From Mucilaginibacter kameinonensis (GTDB lineage: Bacteria; Bacteroidota; Bacteroidia; Sphingobacteriales; Sphingobacteriaceae): 64,000 nucleotides of DNA. Positions 25,140 through 33,278 of the stretch are shown one piece after another. Every line of letters begins with the position of its first letter. Positions within the stretch are counted from its first letter, which is position 1. The stretch spans positions 310,001 through 374,000 of the forward strand of contig NZ_RCWZ01000005.1 in the NCBI RefSeq assembly GCF_003675385.1, read 5' to 3'. A program made the position numbers and the translations under genes. The notes under the pieces were generated by a model. It made no database searches and was not told the origin of the DNA. It was given only the letters and a program-made list of their open reading frames with translations.

Positions 25140-26957
25140 TTAAAACAACCCTAACTGTCCCGCGTCGTCTATGTCAATAGACGGGTTTACAGTGATTTCA
25201 AAGTCTATTTTGGGGGGTTGATCATTTGAAGGTCTTTGATTTTGATTAGTACCGATTCCGAGTGCTAACTTGATCTGTTCTGTAAATGGCTCTGTTCTGA
25301 TTATGTCCCTATCCAAGTCACCTTCTGCTACCTCATAAACGATACCAGCGGCCTCTTGAAACTTTTGCTTTACTAACGTGTCGTCCCATAATACATTCAT
25401 CAAACCTTCGCAATACTTAAGCATGTCGTTTGAGTTGAAACGTGGCAAAGATTTTTGACTGGACATTAACAAGCAACGAAATACATAAAGAAGATGATAT
25501 CGAGCTGGTTTAAAAGCAGGTGGAATAGCACCAACTCTAAATAGATAGTCGAGTTTGTAATAAGCATAAGCTGATACATAATACATCTCTAATCTATGGT
25601 CTATGTAAAATATTTCCGTTCCAATCGATTTTAAGAGTGCCTTATAATTCCTTGTCGTCCTGTGGGGAAATTCAAGGAAAATGGACGCAAAGGAGCGGAC
25701 TAAAATGGTCATATTGATCACTCTAACCTTTTCAACCGTTTCGTCTGAATTATATTGCCGTGATCGCCGTTCGTAATACAAACGCTTAGTCCCTTCAAAT
25801 GTTGGGAAGTATGTTTCAAGCTTCTTAGGAAAATCGGCCAAAGCAAATAGCTGCTCCTGAGTAACTTCAGTTTGCCTATTTGTCGCTTTTATAATTGAAT
25901 TACGAACTTCGGTGTTATCAGTAGCCACAATTCGGACAGGTACAAGAACGTCGGGATTTAGATACATTCTAGATTCATATAACACAAAACTAGTTTGACA
26001 GCCATTTACAATTTGATAGTCTTCCAGAACAAACTTATTACCTGTTGGTATAATCCGGCGGGCAATGATGGTGACGCCATTGTTTAATAAAGGAAAGTAG
26101 ATCTTCGAGTTCGGATCTTCCAAAGTTTCTTTTATTTCTTTATTTACTGCGTTCCATTCTTGCCAATGCCTTACATTGTCATAAAACAGTGATGTAATCA
26201 CTTCCTCGTTGTTATTTTGAATTAGCTTTAAGTACTCAATTGAGCTCAGTAGACCAATGTAAGCCTGCTCTATATTAGGCAACTCGGGCAGAGCAGTCTT
26301 TTGGGGGAAATTAATTTCCGTAGAAATAGCGTTCTTAGATTCTCGAAATAATTTTTGAATGCGTTCAGCGTCTATAAACTCGAATTCAACTTTTCTGAAT
26401 AGTGTTAAAGCCCTTATATCCTCTAAGACACTTGCTCGACGAGCTACTAAATTAGCATCATTAACCCATTTTCCAGTAGTAGAATAGTACAAGAAACACT
26501 GAGGGTTCCCCTTCTTGAATTTACTGCTTCTGTTAAATATCTCGCTAACAATCTTATACTTCGCTTTTAGATGTCTATTTTGGGAGAGTGCCGGCGTTGC
26601 GGATAAAAAATCTAATACACCAAAGCTGAATTGTCCTGTTTTAGAAGTATCAAAGCTACTGGAACGTTCAGCTTGATTGAATATCAATGTTACATCTAGA
26701 TACCCGTTTGTCTCTGCGAGGTCTTCAATCTCAATGGCATCGGTTATCAAACAGCCGTTTACTATAATTGAAATCGTGTCGATTCCTCCATCACCACCAG
26801 CTCCAATATGTATATCTTCTGAGGAGAAGGTTTCAGTAAAATGGTTTGACGTTACAAGATATCCAGTAAAATGTTCGAATGCGGTTTCCTCAGGGAGAAG
26901 CCCCAAGTCGTTTTGCTTGACAAACTCCTCGAGCAGAGATTTAGTGATACGATCCAT
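25140..26957 (-). CDS. AIPR-family (abortive infection phage resistance) protein
   Basis: Start set at ATG 26957 (MDRITKSLLEEFVKQNDLGL), since the region upstream up to 27071 is an Asn-rich extension created by an ATT repeat. The 605-residue protein shows the AIPR pattern: N-terminal ETAFEHFTGYLVTSNHF, GAGGDGGIDTISIIVNG, FPLLNNGVTIIARRIIP with EDYQIVNGCQTSFVLYE in the middle, and ATNRQTEVTQEQLFALADFP. AIPR proteins act in abortive infection and are often found with modification enzymes. Here a methylase-like gene lies immediately upstream. No signal peptide or membrane segment. Likely phage defence; mechanism of the family is not settled. Confidence 0.83.
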   Translation of the reverse strand: MDRITKSLLEEFVKQNDLGLLPEETAFEHFTGYLVTSNHFTETFSSEDIHIGAGGDGGIDTISIIVNGCLITDAIEIEDLAETNGYLDVTLIFNQAERSSSFDTSKTGQFSFGVLDFLSATPALSQNRHLKAKYKIVSEIFNRSSKFKKGNPQCFLYYSTTGKWVNDANLVARRASVLEDIRALTLFRKVEFEFIDAERIQKLFRESKNAISTEINFPQKTALPELPNIEQAYIGLLSSIEYLKLIQNNNEEVITSLFYDNVRHWQEWNAVNKEIKETLEDPNSKIYFPLLNNGVTIIARRIIPTGNKFVLEDYQIVNGCQTSFVLYESRMYLNPDVLVPVRIVATDNTEVRNSIIKATNRQTEVTQEQLFALADFPKKLETYFPTFEGTKRLYYERRSRQYNSDETVEKVRVINMTILVRSFASIFLEFPHRTTRNYKALLKSIGTEIFYIDHRLEMYYVSAYAYYKLDYLFRVGAIPPAFKPARYHLLYVFRCLLMSSQKSLPRFNSNDMLKYCEGLMNVLWDDTLVKQKFQEAAGIVYEVAEGDLDRDIIRTEPFTEQIKLALGIGTNQNQRPSNDQPPKIDFEITVNPSIDIDDAGQLGLF

Positions 26958-26960
26958 AGG

Positions 26961-26981
26961 ATTATTATTATTATTATTATT
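26961..26981. repeat. Seven-unit ATT microsatellite in the AIPR leader
   Basis: Seven perfect ATT units lie 3 bp upstream of the AIPR ATG and are followed by an AT-alternating tract. Length change would alter the leader, or the number of Asn residues if translation began at the ATG at 27071 (the tract reads as seven AAT codons). Units of three cannot shift the frame. Confidence 0.8.
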
Positions 26982-27045
26982 ATATAACGAATATATATAT
27001 TTATCATATAATTTCCGTTGACACATGCGATACAAATAGGTCGCT

Positions 27046-27768
27046 TTAAAATAAGCTACCTTGTATGCCATTAATCGGTTGTAAAGACTTTAAAGCTTCA
27101 AATGTTTTATCATTGACTTCATTACCTTTTAAATCATGTAACCAGATGTAGCTTTGTTCAGGCTCTGTGAACTCAACATAATAGGGGTAGTAAAAGCCAT
27201 TTACCAATACGGTAGCAACTTTATAGCCAATATAAAAGTCATTGCTCAATGAGTTCATATATGCAATTTCACCGGTTAGTGAGTTAAGCAGCATGTTTAA
27301 CAATGCCATTTTGCAGCATGTAATATCAAGGTCTGCACCATATAGATGTAAATGGCGATTAATTTTAGCAGCCGCCAATAACATTCTACCTGAACCGCAT
27401 GCACAATCACAAACTGATTGCCCTGGCTTTGTATCGTTTCCAAGATTCATTATAGCTAACATATCACATATTGGAGTTGGTGTGAAATACTGACCTTGAA
27501 ACCCATTGGAAATTGCTTGCATATAAAGCTCACCGATAGGGTCATTGAAGTCCTCTGAGAGGTCGCCAATGAGTGTAATGAGAGTAACCAGTTGTTGTGC
27601 TTTGGGATGTGTTCGGTACTTTTCGAGTGCAATGTTTTGCGATTCTGCATCGTCCCATTTCCTAAAAGGTAACAGCGCCCAATCTAAAAGTTCAACAAAG
27701 GCAGAGTGTAAAGATTGCCCATAAGCAAATCGTTCAAATGCAGTTAGTAGCTGTTTAAATTCTGTCAT
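27046..27768 (-). CDS. N6-adenine-methylase-like protein lacking a recognisable catalytic NPPY motif
   Basis: Start at ATG 27768 (MTEFKQLLTAFERFAYGQSL). 240 residues. The SAM-binding part resembles type I/N6 methylases: QGQYFTPTPICDMLAIMNLG, SVCDCACGSGRMLLAAAKIN (motif I) and LYGADLDITCCKMALLNMLL. Where [DN]PP[YF] is expected after MLLNSLTGEIAYMNSLSNDF none is present. Similar short methylase-like proteins occur in Bacteroidota conjugative elements. It may be inactive or need a partner. Upstream of, and co-directional with, the AIPR gene (gap about 88 bp). Confidence 0.72.
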   Translation of the reverse strand: MTEFKQLLTAFERFAYGQSLHSAFVELLDWALLPFRKWDDAESQNIALEKYRTHPKAQQLVTLITLIGDLSEDFNDPIGELYMQAISNGFQGQYFTPTPICDMLAIMNLGNDTKPGQSVCDCACGSGRMLLAAAKINRHLHLYGADLDITCCKMALLNMLLNSLTGEIAYMNSLSNDFYIGYKVATVLVNGFYYPYYVEFTEPEQSYIWLHDLKGNEVNDKTFEALKSLQPINGIQGSLF

Positions 27769-27808
27769 AGCAGTAAGTTTTATGTCGAGTGAATTCTCGA
27801 ACGACTCA

Positions 27809-27822
27809 CTGCTGATCAGCAG
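27809..27822. promoter_or_regulatory. Perfect 14-bp palindrome, candidate operator
   Basis: CTGCTGATCAGCAG lies 41 bp upstream of the methylase-like ATG. Its half-site GCTGA/TCAGC recurs with a 4-bp spacer in the two elements at 27916-27929 and 28526-28539, so one regulator may bind all three. Confidence 0.5.
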
Positions 27823-27892
27823 CACTAAGGCAAGGTGGAGATTGAGTAATTGTGGAGGGTTCCCTTTGGGACACCCAATTGCGAGATACTAG

Positions 27893-27946
27893 CTTGAAAC
27901 GAAGTTGAACTATGTGCTGACTTATCAGCTAACTTTGTGATGAGAA
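27893..27946 (+). promoter_or_regulatory. Promoter/operator element, copy A
   Basis: Contains GCTGA-CTTA-TCAGC (27916-27929) directly followed by TAACTTTG (27930-27937), a fit to the Bacteroidota -7 box. A near-identical copy lies at 28510-28557. It points towards the small OB-like gene at 28021, 84 bp away. The palindrome abuts the -7 box, as expected for a repressor site. A second box, TAACTTTA, lies at 27996-28003, nearer the ATG. Confidence 0.55.
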
Positions 27947-28020
27947 TCTTCAACATTCATCGTTAAACCACTATTATAGTGATGAGAAAAGTGCTTAACT
28001 TTACTTAAAAGAACCTAAAC

Positions 28021-28488
28021 ATGAAGCAACTCTTAATATATACTCTCATAATCGCTTGCTTTTCCTCGCAATGGGCATTGGCCGCTAAGCGATGTAATAG
28101 TAATATCTCCTTCCGACCGGTGATGCTAATGTTAGATACACCAGCATTCAATCCTGATATCTATATCTATGGTGCATTTACACCAATGATTCTACCGCAG
28201 CAATTACAGTATCACGTTAATGAAAAGGTTTTTACTCAAGGTAAGGTTTACGATGCTCATGTTGATTTAAAGAGCAACGCGGTACTATTAAGTCTTGGGA
28301 ATGAGCGTGCAGTCGAAAGAGTCACAATCATTATTAAAAACAAGTATAGGGCTAAGTTCGACCACCCCGAGATATCGCTATTGGGCAAGACAATAACTGT
28401 ATTGGGTTGGGTAATCCACTACAAAGGAAATGCCGCTATGAAACTAAATGATCTAAAGAATTTGCAGATATCTCATAGCGAAGATTAA
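28021..28488 (+). CDS. Secreted stand-alone OB-like protein, 155 aa
   Basis: Signal peptide at 1-21 (MKQLLIYTLIIACFSSQWAL, then AA). The mature part ends in a domain (VFTQGKVYDAHVDLKSNAVL, SLGNERAVERVTIIIKNKYR, GKTITVLGWVIHYKGNAAMK) that lines up with the C-terminal domain of the S1/P1 nuclease at 23932: GKVY, a strand ending in SLG/NLG, and KTITVLGxVIxxKG at matching spacing. An OB-type fold that binds nucleic acid is likely. Exported; could assist an extracellular nuclease. It is flanked by two copies of a promoter/operator element. Confidence 0.65.
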   Translation: MKQLLIYTLIIACFSSQWALAAKRCNSNISFRPVMLMLDTPAFNPDIYIYGAFTPMILPQQLQYHVNEKVFTQGKVYDAHVDLKSNAVLLSLGNERAVERVTIIIKNKYRAKFDHPEISLLGKTITVLGWVIHYKGNAAMKLNDLKNLQISHSED

Positions 28489-28509
28489 CTAACATTTTAT
28501 GTGTACCAT

Positions 28510-28557
28510 CTTGAAACGACTATGTGCTGATGTATCAGCTAACTTTGTAAGAAGAAT
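28510..28557 (+). promoter_or_regulatory. Promoter/operator element, copy B
   Basis: Contains GCTGA-TGTA-TCAGC (28526-28539) and TAACTTTG (28540-28547) and matches copy A for most of its length (copy A has about 6 extra bases after GAAACGA). No plus-strand gene follows; transcription would run antisense into the gene ending at 28561. Confidence 0.5.
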
Positions 28558-28560
28558 ACT

Positions 28561-29559
28561 CTATAACACTAATTGATCCACTTGGAATTTTTTAGCCCAC
28601 CCTTCACGATGTAGATCAAAAATGAACAGATCGTTTCTAGTCCCAGCTTTGACTTCAAAATGATGTACGTAGAATGAGGTTGTTCGTGGATTGACAAGTT
28701 CGCCAGTAAAATGTTGATTTATCAAAGACGAAAAAAAATCATTCCCTTCAAACATACTCCATGGGCCGAACTTTGTGCAATGTAGTGTTAAATTGGCCAC
28801 AACTGCATCTATGCAATTACGAAGTGTTGCTGTTGAAAAATGGGAAGTTCTATCGTGTTTAGTTTTATTATACGCATCATACCATACTAATGACGTGGAA
28901 GGAGCGGCAATATCCCAGTTTATGAATGGACTAAACCAACCTAAGTTTTCATAAGCCTTTAGTTTAAATCGGAACTCATTCAAGTGTAGTTTATCAGACA
29001 ATTTTACGTAATCTTTTGTAGTATGCATTCTACCATTTGTAGGTGCGGTAGAGGACTTTGAGAAGTACGATTTCCAACCGTTCTCAACCTCAGTACAAGC
29101 TAAGATCAATAGTTCCCTGTTTTTATGACTATAGGTATCGAGGCAAGTATAATCAGGTTCTATGTATAAGAATAGTTCGTCAAGTTTATCGATTAACAAA
29201 CGTAGAGATTGCTGAGCTAACCTCATTTCAACAGGCGAATTGTTTAAAGCTTGGTGAACATCGTTGGCAAAATACAAAGAAGGCCTCCATACACCTTCGA
29301 TTGATCGACCGATTTCGATAGTAAGGGGCTGTATGTTTGTCGCACCAAAGGTTTTTAGTACCCAGTCATTTAGGTTCCCTTGCTTTTTTTCGATGGCCGT
29401 CAGACCAATTTGAATAGGATAAAAACCATTTCCGTTTCCAAACATATGGACAAAGTGAGTGTCTGTTTCATAAGCATATCCTAAGGGGTAGTTTAAATGC
29501 AACTCATTTGTCCATCTTGGTATAGTTGTTTTAGTGTTGGTGTACGTTATGCCATTCAT
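28561..29559 (-). CDS. Hypothetical protein with HEPN-like C-terminal half
   Basis: 332 residues from ATG 29559 (MNGITYTNTKTTIPRWTNEL), no signal peptide. The N-terminal half is a beta-rich region of unknown type. The C-terminal half has ENGWKSYFSKSS, LVWYDAYNKTKHDRTSHF and LRNCIDAVVANLTLHCTKFG; a W-x-x-YNxxKHDR motif between helices is typical of HEPN-like domains in defence and stress proteins. It starts 13 bp after the stop of the upstream unknown gene, so the two form one operon. The HEPN reading is inference from the motif; no R-x4-H nuclease motif can be assigned with certainty. Confidence 0.6.
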   Translation of the reverse strand: MNGITYTNTKTTIPRWTNELHLNYPLGYAYETDTHFVHMFGNGNGFYPIQIGLTAIEKKQGNLNDWVLKTFGATNIQPLTIEIGRSIEGVWRPSLYFANDVHQALNNSPVEMRLAQQSLRLLIDKLDELFLYIEPDYTCLDTYSHKNRELLILACTEVENGWKSYFSKSSTAPTNGRMHTTKDYVKLSDKLHLNEFRFKLKAYENLGWFSPFINWDIAAPSTSLVWYDAYNKTKHDRTSHFSTATLRNCIDAVVANLTLHCTKFGPWSMFEGNDFFSSLINQHFTGELVNPRTTSFYVHHFEVKAGTRNDLFIFDLHREGWAKKFQVDQLVL

Positions 29560-29572
29560 GTTTTAAGGCTTA

Positions 29573-30688
29573 TCAAATTATGTAGTTCCGTTTGTCCATT
29601 TCTTCTTCCGTTGCAGTAATCACTTCCTGAGCATGAACACGGATTGAGTTTGTAAGATTTGGAATGTCATTCGAGGCATAAAAAGCGTCAAGTTCATCTA
29701 ACGACATCCATCTCGAGCCAATAAAATTTCCGATGAATAATTCTTCGAAAATCTTGCTGGTTACTCCTGATTCTCTCGTGTTTTTTCTTGAAAGTTTCGT
29801 ATCGTTGTCCTTAATCCCTTTTATTGTGCATATAGGAATATGTATTCCATTAGAAACAAGTTTACTATCGGCTGCAACTAATTTTTCTGTTGGTCTAAAG
29901 AAAGCAGAGCAATGGGGAAATCTAAAGCCTCCTCCATGTCCTTTACCATTTTGATCGCAGCAAAAGCCAGTTGAACACAATTTAGATTCGAGCTTTTCGA
30001 TTTGTTCTTTAATACTTCCCTTTGAAAAGTAAATCGTATCGTTATCCCACATCTTATACTGTAAGTGCACAAACCTTACCCTTTCGCGAAGCAGATCAAA
30101 TTGTTCATAGATTAGATCAGTTCCCAAGATTGCTTCGGGCTTATCTGGATGTAGAAGTCTCAAACGCAAAAGTCTTGTTTTGTCTAATCTGTAATCTTTA
30201 TAATCATCTTGAGAATAACCTGGATCACTAATTATCTTGGACCTATCAGCCAAGTAAAAATCATGATTTAATATCTTATGCTCTGATAATTTCACTGGTG
30301 CGAAATATTCCCGAGCAGCTTTTAAGTTAATCAAATATGTTTTTAGTGACTTTTTTTCCTGCGCGTTTTTACTTAATGGCTCTATTTCAGCGATCTCTTT
30401 ATCAAGAAGGTCTATTGGTTTTACTTCGTTAAAGTCGTCAGACATAGCTGCAGCCTTTTCTTTATAAAGTCTCACTATTTCACTTTCGTTCTTGCCTAAT
30501 AATAAGTCTTTGATTCCGGCGTATGCATCCGGGTTAACATCTTGAACAAATCCTAAAGCGGTCTCATACGTTATTGGATTCTGTGCTCTTCTTGCTAAGC
30601 TAACAGATTCACGTATAGCTTTTGCCGCTGTGAAAGCTGCGAACCTTCTCTCGTCTTCAGAATAGTCATTATTTTCAAAATAACTCAT
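29573..30688 (-). CDS. Hypothetical protein, 371 aa, partner of the HEPN-like gene
   Basis: From ATG 30688 (MSYFENNDYSEDERRFAAFT). Soluble and mostly helical in the first half (LGKNESEIVRLYKEKAAAMS), with a possible metal or knuckle region in the second half: CSTGFCCDQNGKGHGGGFRF then PHCSAFF, giving four cysteines and two histidines close together near residues 235-265. The end is helical (EVITATEEEMDKRNYII). No family recognised. First gene of a two-gene operon (13 bp gap). Lying between AIPR/methylase and IS DNA in an accessory island, a defence role is plausible but unproved. Confidence 0.55.
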   Translation of the reverse strand: MSYFENNDYSEDERRFAAFTAAKAIRESVSLARRAQNPITYETALGFVQDVNPDAYAGIKDLLLGKNESEIVRLYKEKAAAMSDDFNEVKPIDLLDKEIAEIEPLSKNAQEKKSLKTYLINLKAAREYFAPVKLSEHKILNHDFYLADRSKIISDPGYSQDDYKDYRLDKTRLLRLRLLHPDKPEAILGTDLIYEQFDLLRERVRFVHLQYKMWDNDTIYFSKGSIKEQIEKLESKLCSTGFCCDQNGKGHGGGFRFPHCSAFFRPTEKLVAADSKLVSNGIHIPICTIKGIKDNDTKLSRKNTRESGVTSKIFEELFIGNFIGSRWMSLDELDAFYASNDIPNLTNSIRVHAQEVITATEEEMDKRNYII

Positions 30689-31523
30689 GTTAAGGTTGTA
30701 AGTTAAATATAAATGTACTTTTTATTAATTCGATAAACAAATCAGTGATTTCTCCGAGCCGCCTTGCGAGTTGAGCAAAAGGTCTGGGAAGAGAAAGCTG
30801 CAAAGCAGCGGCTTCACAGAATGCTTCACAAAGCCTTGGCGCTGATTTTGAACAACTGGATAGTGTGTACGGCCTATCAAAAGCCGTGACAAGGCTGAAG
30901 CCTTTTGCGATGGCGCAGGCGAGCCAAACAATATGAGCGGCTGGCTGAATTAATCTTGAGCGTTGCAAGCTCACCTGGTCGAATAGACCAAGTGGAAGCG
31001 CAGCATAAGAGAAAGGTTAATGAAGACAGGGAGAGCTCATGTGATGAACGACTTTGCGACATCAAATAGCATGACAAGCCGCATCTGTGCGTTGGCATAA
31101 CATCCGCACATTAATAAACCAATCATATACAAAGTATACCTTATAAATAAATAATGTGCGGAGTCAATTTCACTGGCATAAAGATGCGGTGTAGCGAGAT
31201 GTGCTGAAAGCTTATAGAGCGTAACGAAGCTTGGCGTGATATTGTGAGGAGCTTAGGAGTGAAGAACACCGATGGGCCTGGTGTGGTGGCCTAACCGAGC
31301 GACAGGCATAAGCAGAACCTGCCTTTGTCGGTATAAGCAACCGAAAGCGGGAAAGGCAAATGAGGCTTATGTATCGAGTTGAAAATGAGTGTATAACCAA
31401 TGGTGAATTTAAAGAATAATGCCAAATGCAAATAACTAACATATTAACATTTTGTGGCAAAAGGAGTGTTGATAACTCGGGTATTTGTGAAAAACTATCG
31501 TTTACAAGTACACAACTCAAACA
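30689..31523. other. Long gene-free region with repeated, structured-looking DNA
   Basis: About 830 bp without a credible gene although it is less AT-rich than its surroundings. Minus-strand frames (30690-30974, 31212-31520) have no family features. It contains the inverted repeat at 31103-31162 and around 31318-31360 a nested fold (TGCCTTT pairing with AAAGGCA around TCGGT-ATAAGCA-ACCGA). The style is that of transfer-origin or RNA-rich DNA of mobile elements. Confidence 0.35.
31103..31162. repeat. 11-bp inverted repeat enclosing a small palindrome
   Basis: TCCGCACATTA (31103-31113) and TAATGTGCGGA (31152-31162) are exact inverted copies 38 bp apart. Between them TATAC-AAA-GTATA forms another palindrome at about 31126-31138. 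No gene overlaps it. Confidence 0.6.
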
Positions 31524-31537
31524 TTAACTTTGCTCTA

Positions 31538-31689
31538 GAACGCAAAAGGGAACGTTCGCTCCCTTTTAACTTTCATCTGAAGATAGGTTTTGCAAGACCG
31601 ATTTAAGTAGGGACTAAACACATTAAATGCAATTAATGTGGTCAATTCTGGGGAGCCTCGAAGTTCGTACCTTCGGGGTTTCCTTTTTT
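31538..31689 (+). ncRNA. Candidate small RNA with promoter, two hairpins and terminator
   Basis: A -7 box TAACTTTG at 31525-31532 is followed by a stem AAAAGGGA/TCCCTTTT (31544-31551 with 31560-31567), a second stem CACATTAA/TTAATGTG (31619-31626 with 31633-31640) and a terminator (AGCCTCGAAG with CTTCGGGGTT at 31654-31680, then a T tract to 31689). No protein frame explains the segment. Together these give a transcript of about 150 nt. The family is not recognised. Confidence 0.4.
31654..31689 (+). terminator. Rho-independent terminator of the small-RNA candidate
   Basis: A 10-bp stem (31654-31663 with 31671-31680, two G-T pairs), 7-nt loop, then TCCTTTTTT. Confidence 0.7.
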
Positions 31690-31757
31690 AAACCGTTAAT
31701 ATTTCTTCGCTATGTTTCAAATTTGGCAACTTTATTAGATTAATGCAAATATATTAA

Positions 31758-32107
31758 TCAAAGTTTCTCCACAAGAAAGTTGTTAAAATGCTTGTAAATA
31801 GCCTCGAAACGCGGTTTTGTTGAAAACTTGAATTGCCCGAAGTTAGATTTGTTCGCAAAATCGATACAACTCGTCACCAGATCTTCCAGAAAGGCTTCTT
31901 TATCGGCTCTTTAGCAATTGGGGTTTGATTGAGCACTTCAACGATTGCCCTTCTGGACGGTTCAATGTCAAAGAGTGAAGCCTTCGCTAAGTCCACGTCC
32001 TATTTTTTGCCATATGTCATTACATTACTAATCAGCACATCGCGCATGTGGCTGCACCAAGGCTCAATAAGATAGTTTAATCGAGGTTCATCATTGAAAA
32101 GATTCAT
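31758..32107 (-). pseudogene. Pseudogene of unknown family next to the IS3 element
   Basis: From ATG 32107 the minus strand reads MNLFNDEPRLNYLIEPWCSH, then a TAG at 32002-32000, continues in frame as DVDLAKASLFDIEPSRRAIV and after a frame change near 31905 ends KEAFLEDLVTSCIDFANKSN ... YKHFNNFLVEKL with TGA at 31758. The pieces read as one small helical protein of about 115 residues. Its start lies about 11 bp from the presumed left end of the IS3 element, so insertion probably cut it from its promoter. Family unknown. Confidence 0.55.
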
Positions 32108-32117
32108 CAATATGAAT

Positions 32118-33265
32118 TGTAACCCCTCCTAAAAACCGGACTGCTTAAAGGACGAAAAGTCTTAACTTTAAACAGTCAAACAATGAAGAACTCAATTATT
32201 ACCGAAGCACAGATTGTCAAGGCCATCAAAGAATATGACGGTGGCCGTGAGCTAAACGATGTATGCCGCGAACTCGGCGTGCACAAATCAACCTTTTACA
32301 ATTGGCGTAAAAAGTATGCCGGCATCGATAGCCAGGAACTGAAACGTCTGAAAGAGCTGGAGGACGAGAACCGTAAGCTGAAGCATATGTATGCAGAAAC
32401 TGGCTTTAGATCACAGCCTTTTAAAAGACGTGCTTTCAAAAAAGTTCTGAAGCCCTGCCAGCGCAAGGACATGGTTACTTACTTAATGGAGTTCCGTCAA
32501 GTAAGTATTTAGCAGGGCTTGCCGGGTAGTAAAGCTGCCCAAATCCATGTTTTACTACAAGAACGTTCGTGATGACTCTGAAACTATAAATAAGTTAGTG
32601 GAACTTGCTGAAAAGTATCCCACTGAGGATCAGGATCTTTATTATAGCAGAATCCGCCATCAGGGCCTCAAGTGGAACTATAAACGTGTACGACGAGTCT
32701 ATCTGTTATTAGGCATGAATCGCCGCAGAAAGGTCCGCAGACCCGTGCCCTCACGGGTTAAAGTGCCACTGATCGTGCCTGAGCAAGCTGGAGATACCTG
32801 GTCAATGGACTTTATGTGTGATGTGCTAATGAACAAAAGAAGGTTTCGAACGCTAAATATTATCGATGATATAACCGGGAAGCTATCGCCGTAGAGGCAG
32901 CTTATTCTATGCCAGCCGTACGGGCGACTCAGATGTTAGAGCGAACTATTCATGAGCAAGGTAAACCAAACTGCATCAGGTTAGATAACGGACCGAAGTT
33001 TAATAGTAAGGAATTTAAGGATTGGTGTGAGAACAAAGGTATAACCGTGCAATTCACACAGCCCGGCAAGCCTATGCAAAGCGGCTATATCGAACGGTTC
33101 AATAGAACGTTCCGGGAAAACATACTAGATGCTTACTTATTTGAAGACATAAACCAGGTACAGGTACTAGCTAATGAATGGATGAAAGATTACAATTACA
33201 GTCGGCCCCATGAAGCATTGGGAGGTGTAACGCCAAACCTATACAAGCGACAAAAAATGAATTAA
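32118..33265 (+). mobile_element. IS3-family insertion sequence remnant, orfA/orfB with three frameshifts
   Basis: orfA (32183) has the HTH: AQIVKAIKEYDGGRELNDVC and LGVHKSTFYNWRKKYAG with a coiled coil, but an extra A near 32400 breaks its end (LALDHSLLKDVLSKKF is readable in the next frame). orfB starts in the overlap, has an extra T near 32511 and a missing T near 32866, otherwise reads HTH_21-rve: QDLYYSRIRHQGLKWNYKRV, GDTWSMDFMCDVL (first D), CIRLDNGPKFNSKEFKDW (second D) and SGYIERFNRTFRENILDAYL (E). The left end is probably TGTAACCCCTCC at 32118; no matching inverted copy follows orfB, so the right end is missing. Inactive. Confidence 0.85.
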
Positions 33266-33278
33266 TAACAATTTCACA

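Noticed and set aside
30690..30974. 94-codon minus-strand frame
   Set aside because: No family, no signal, no conserved-looking motifs; overlapping frames are equally long.
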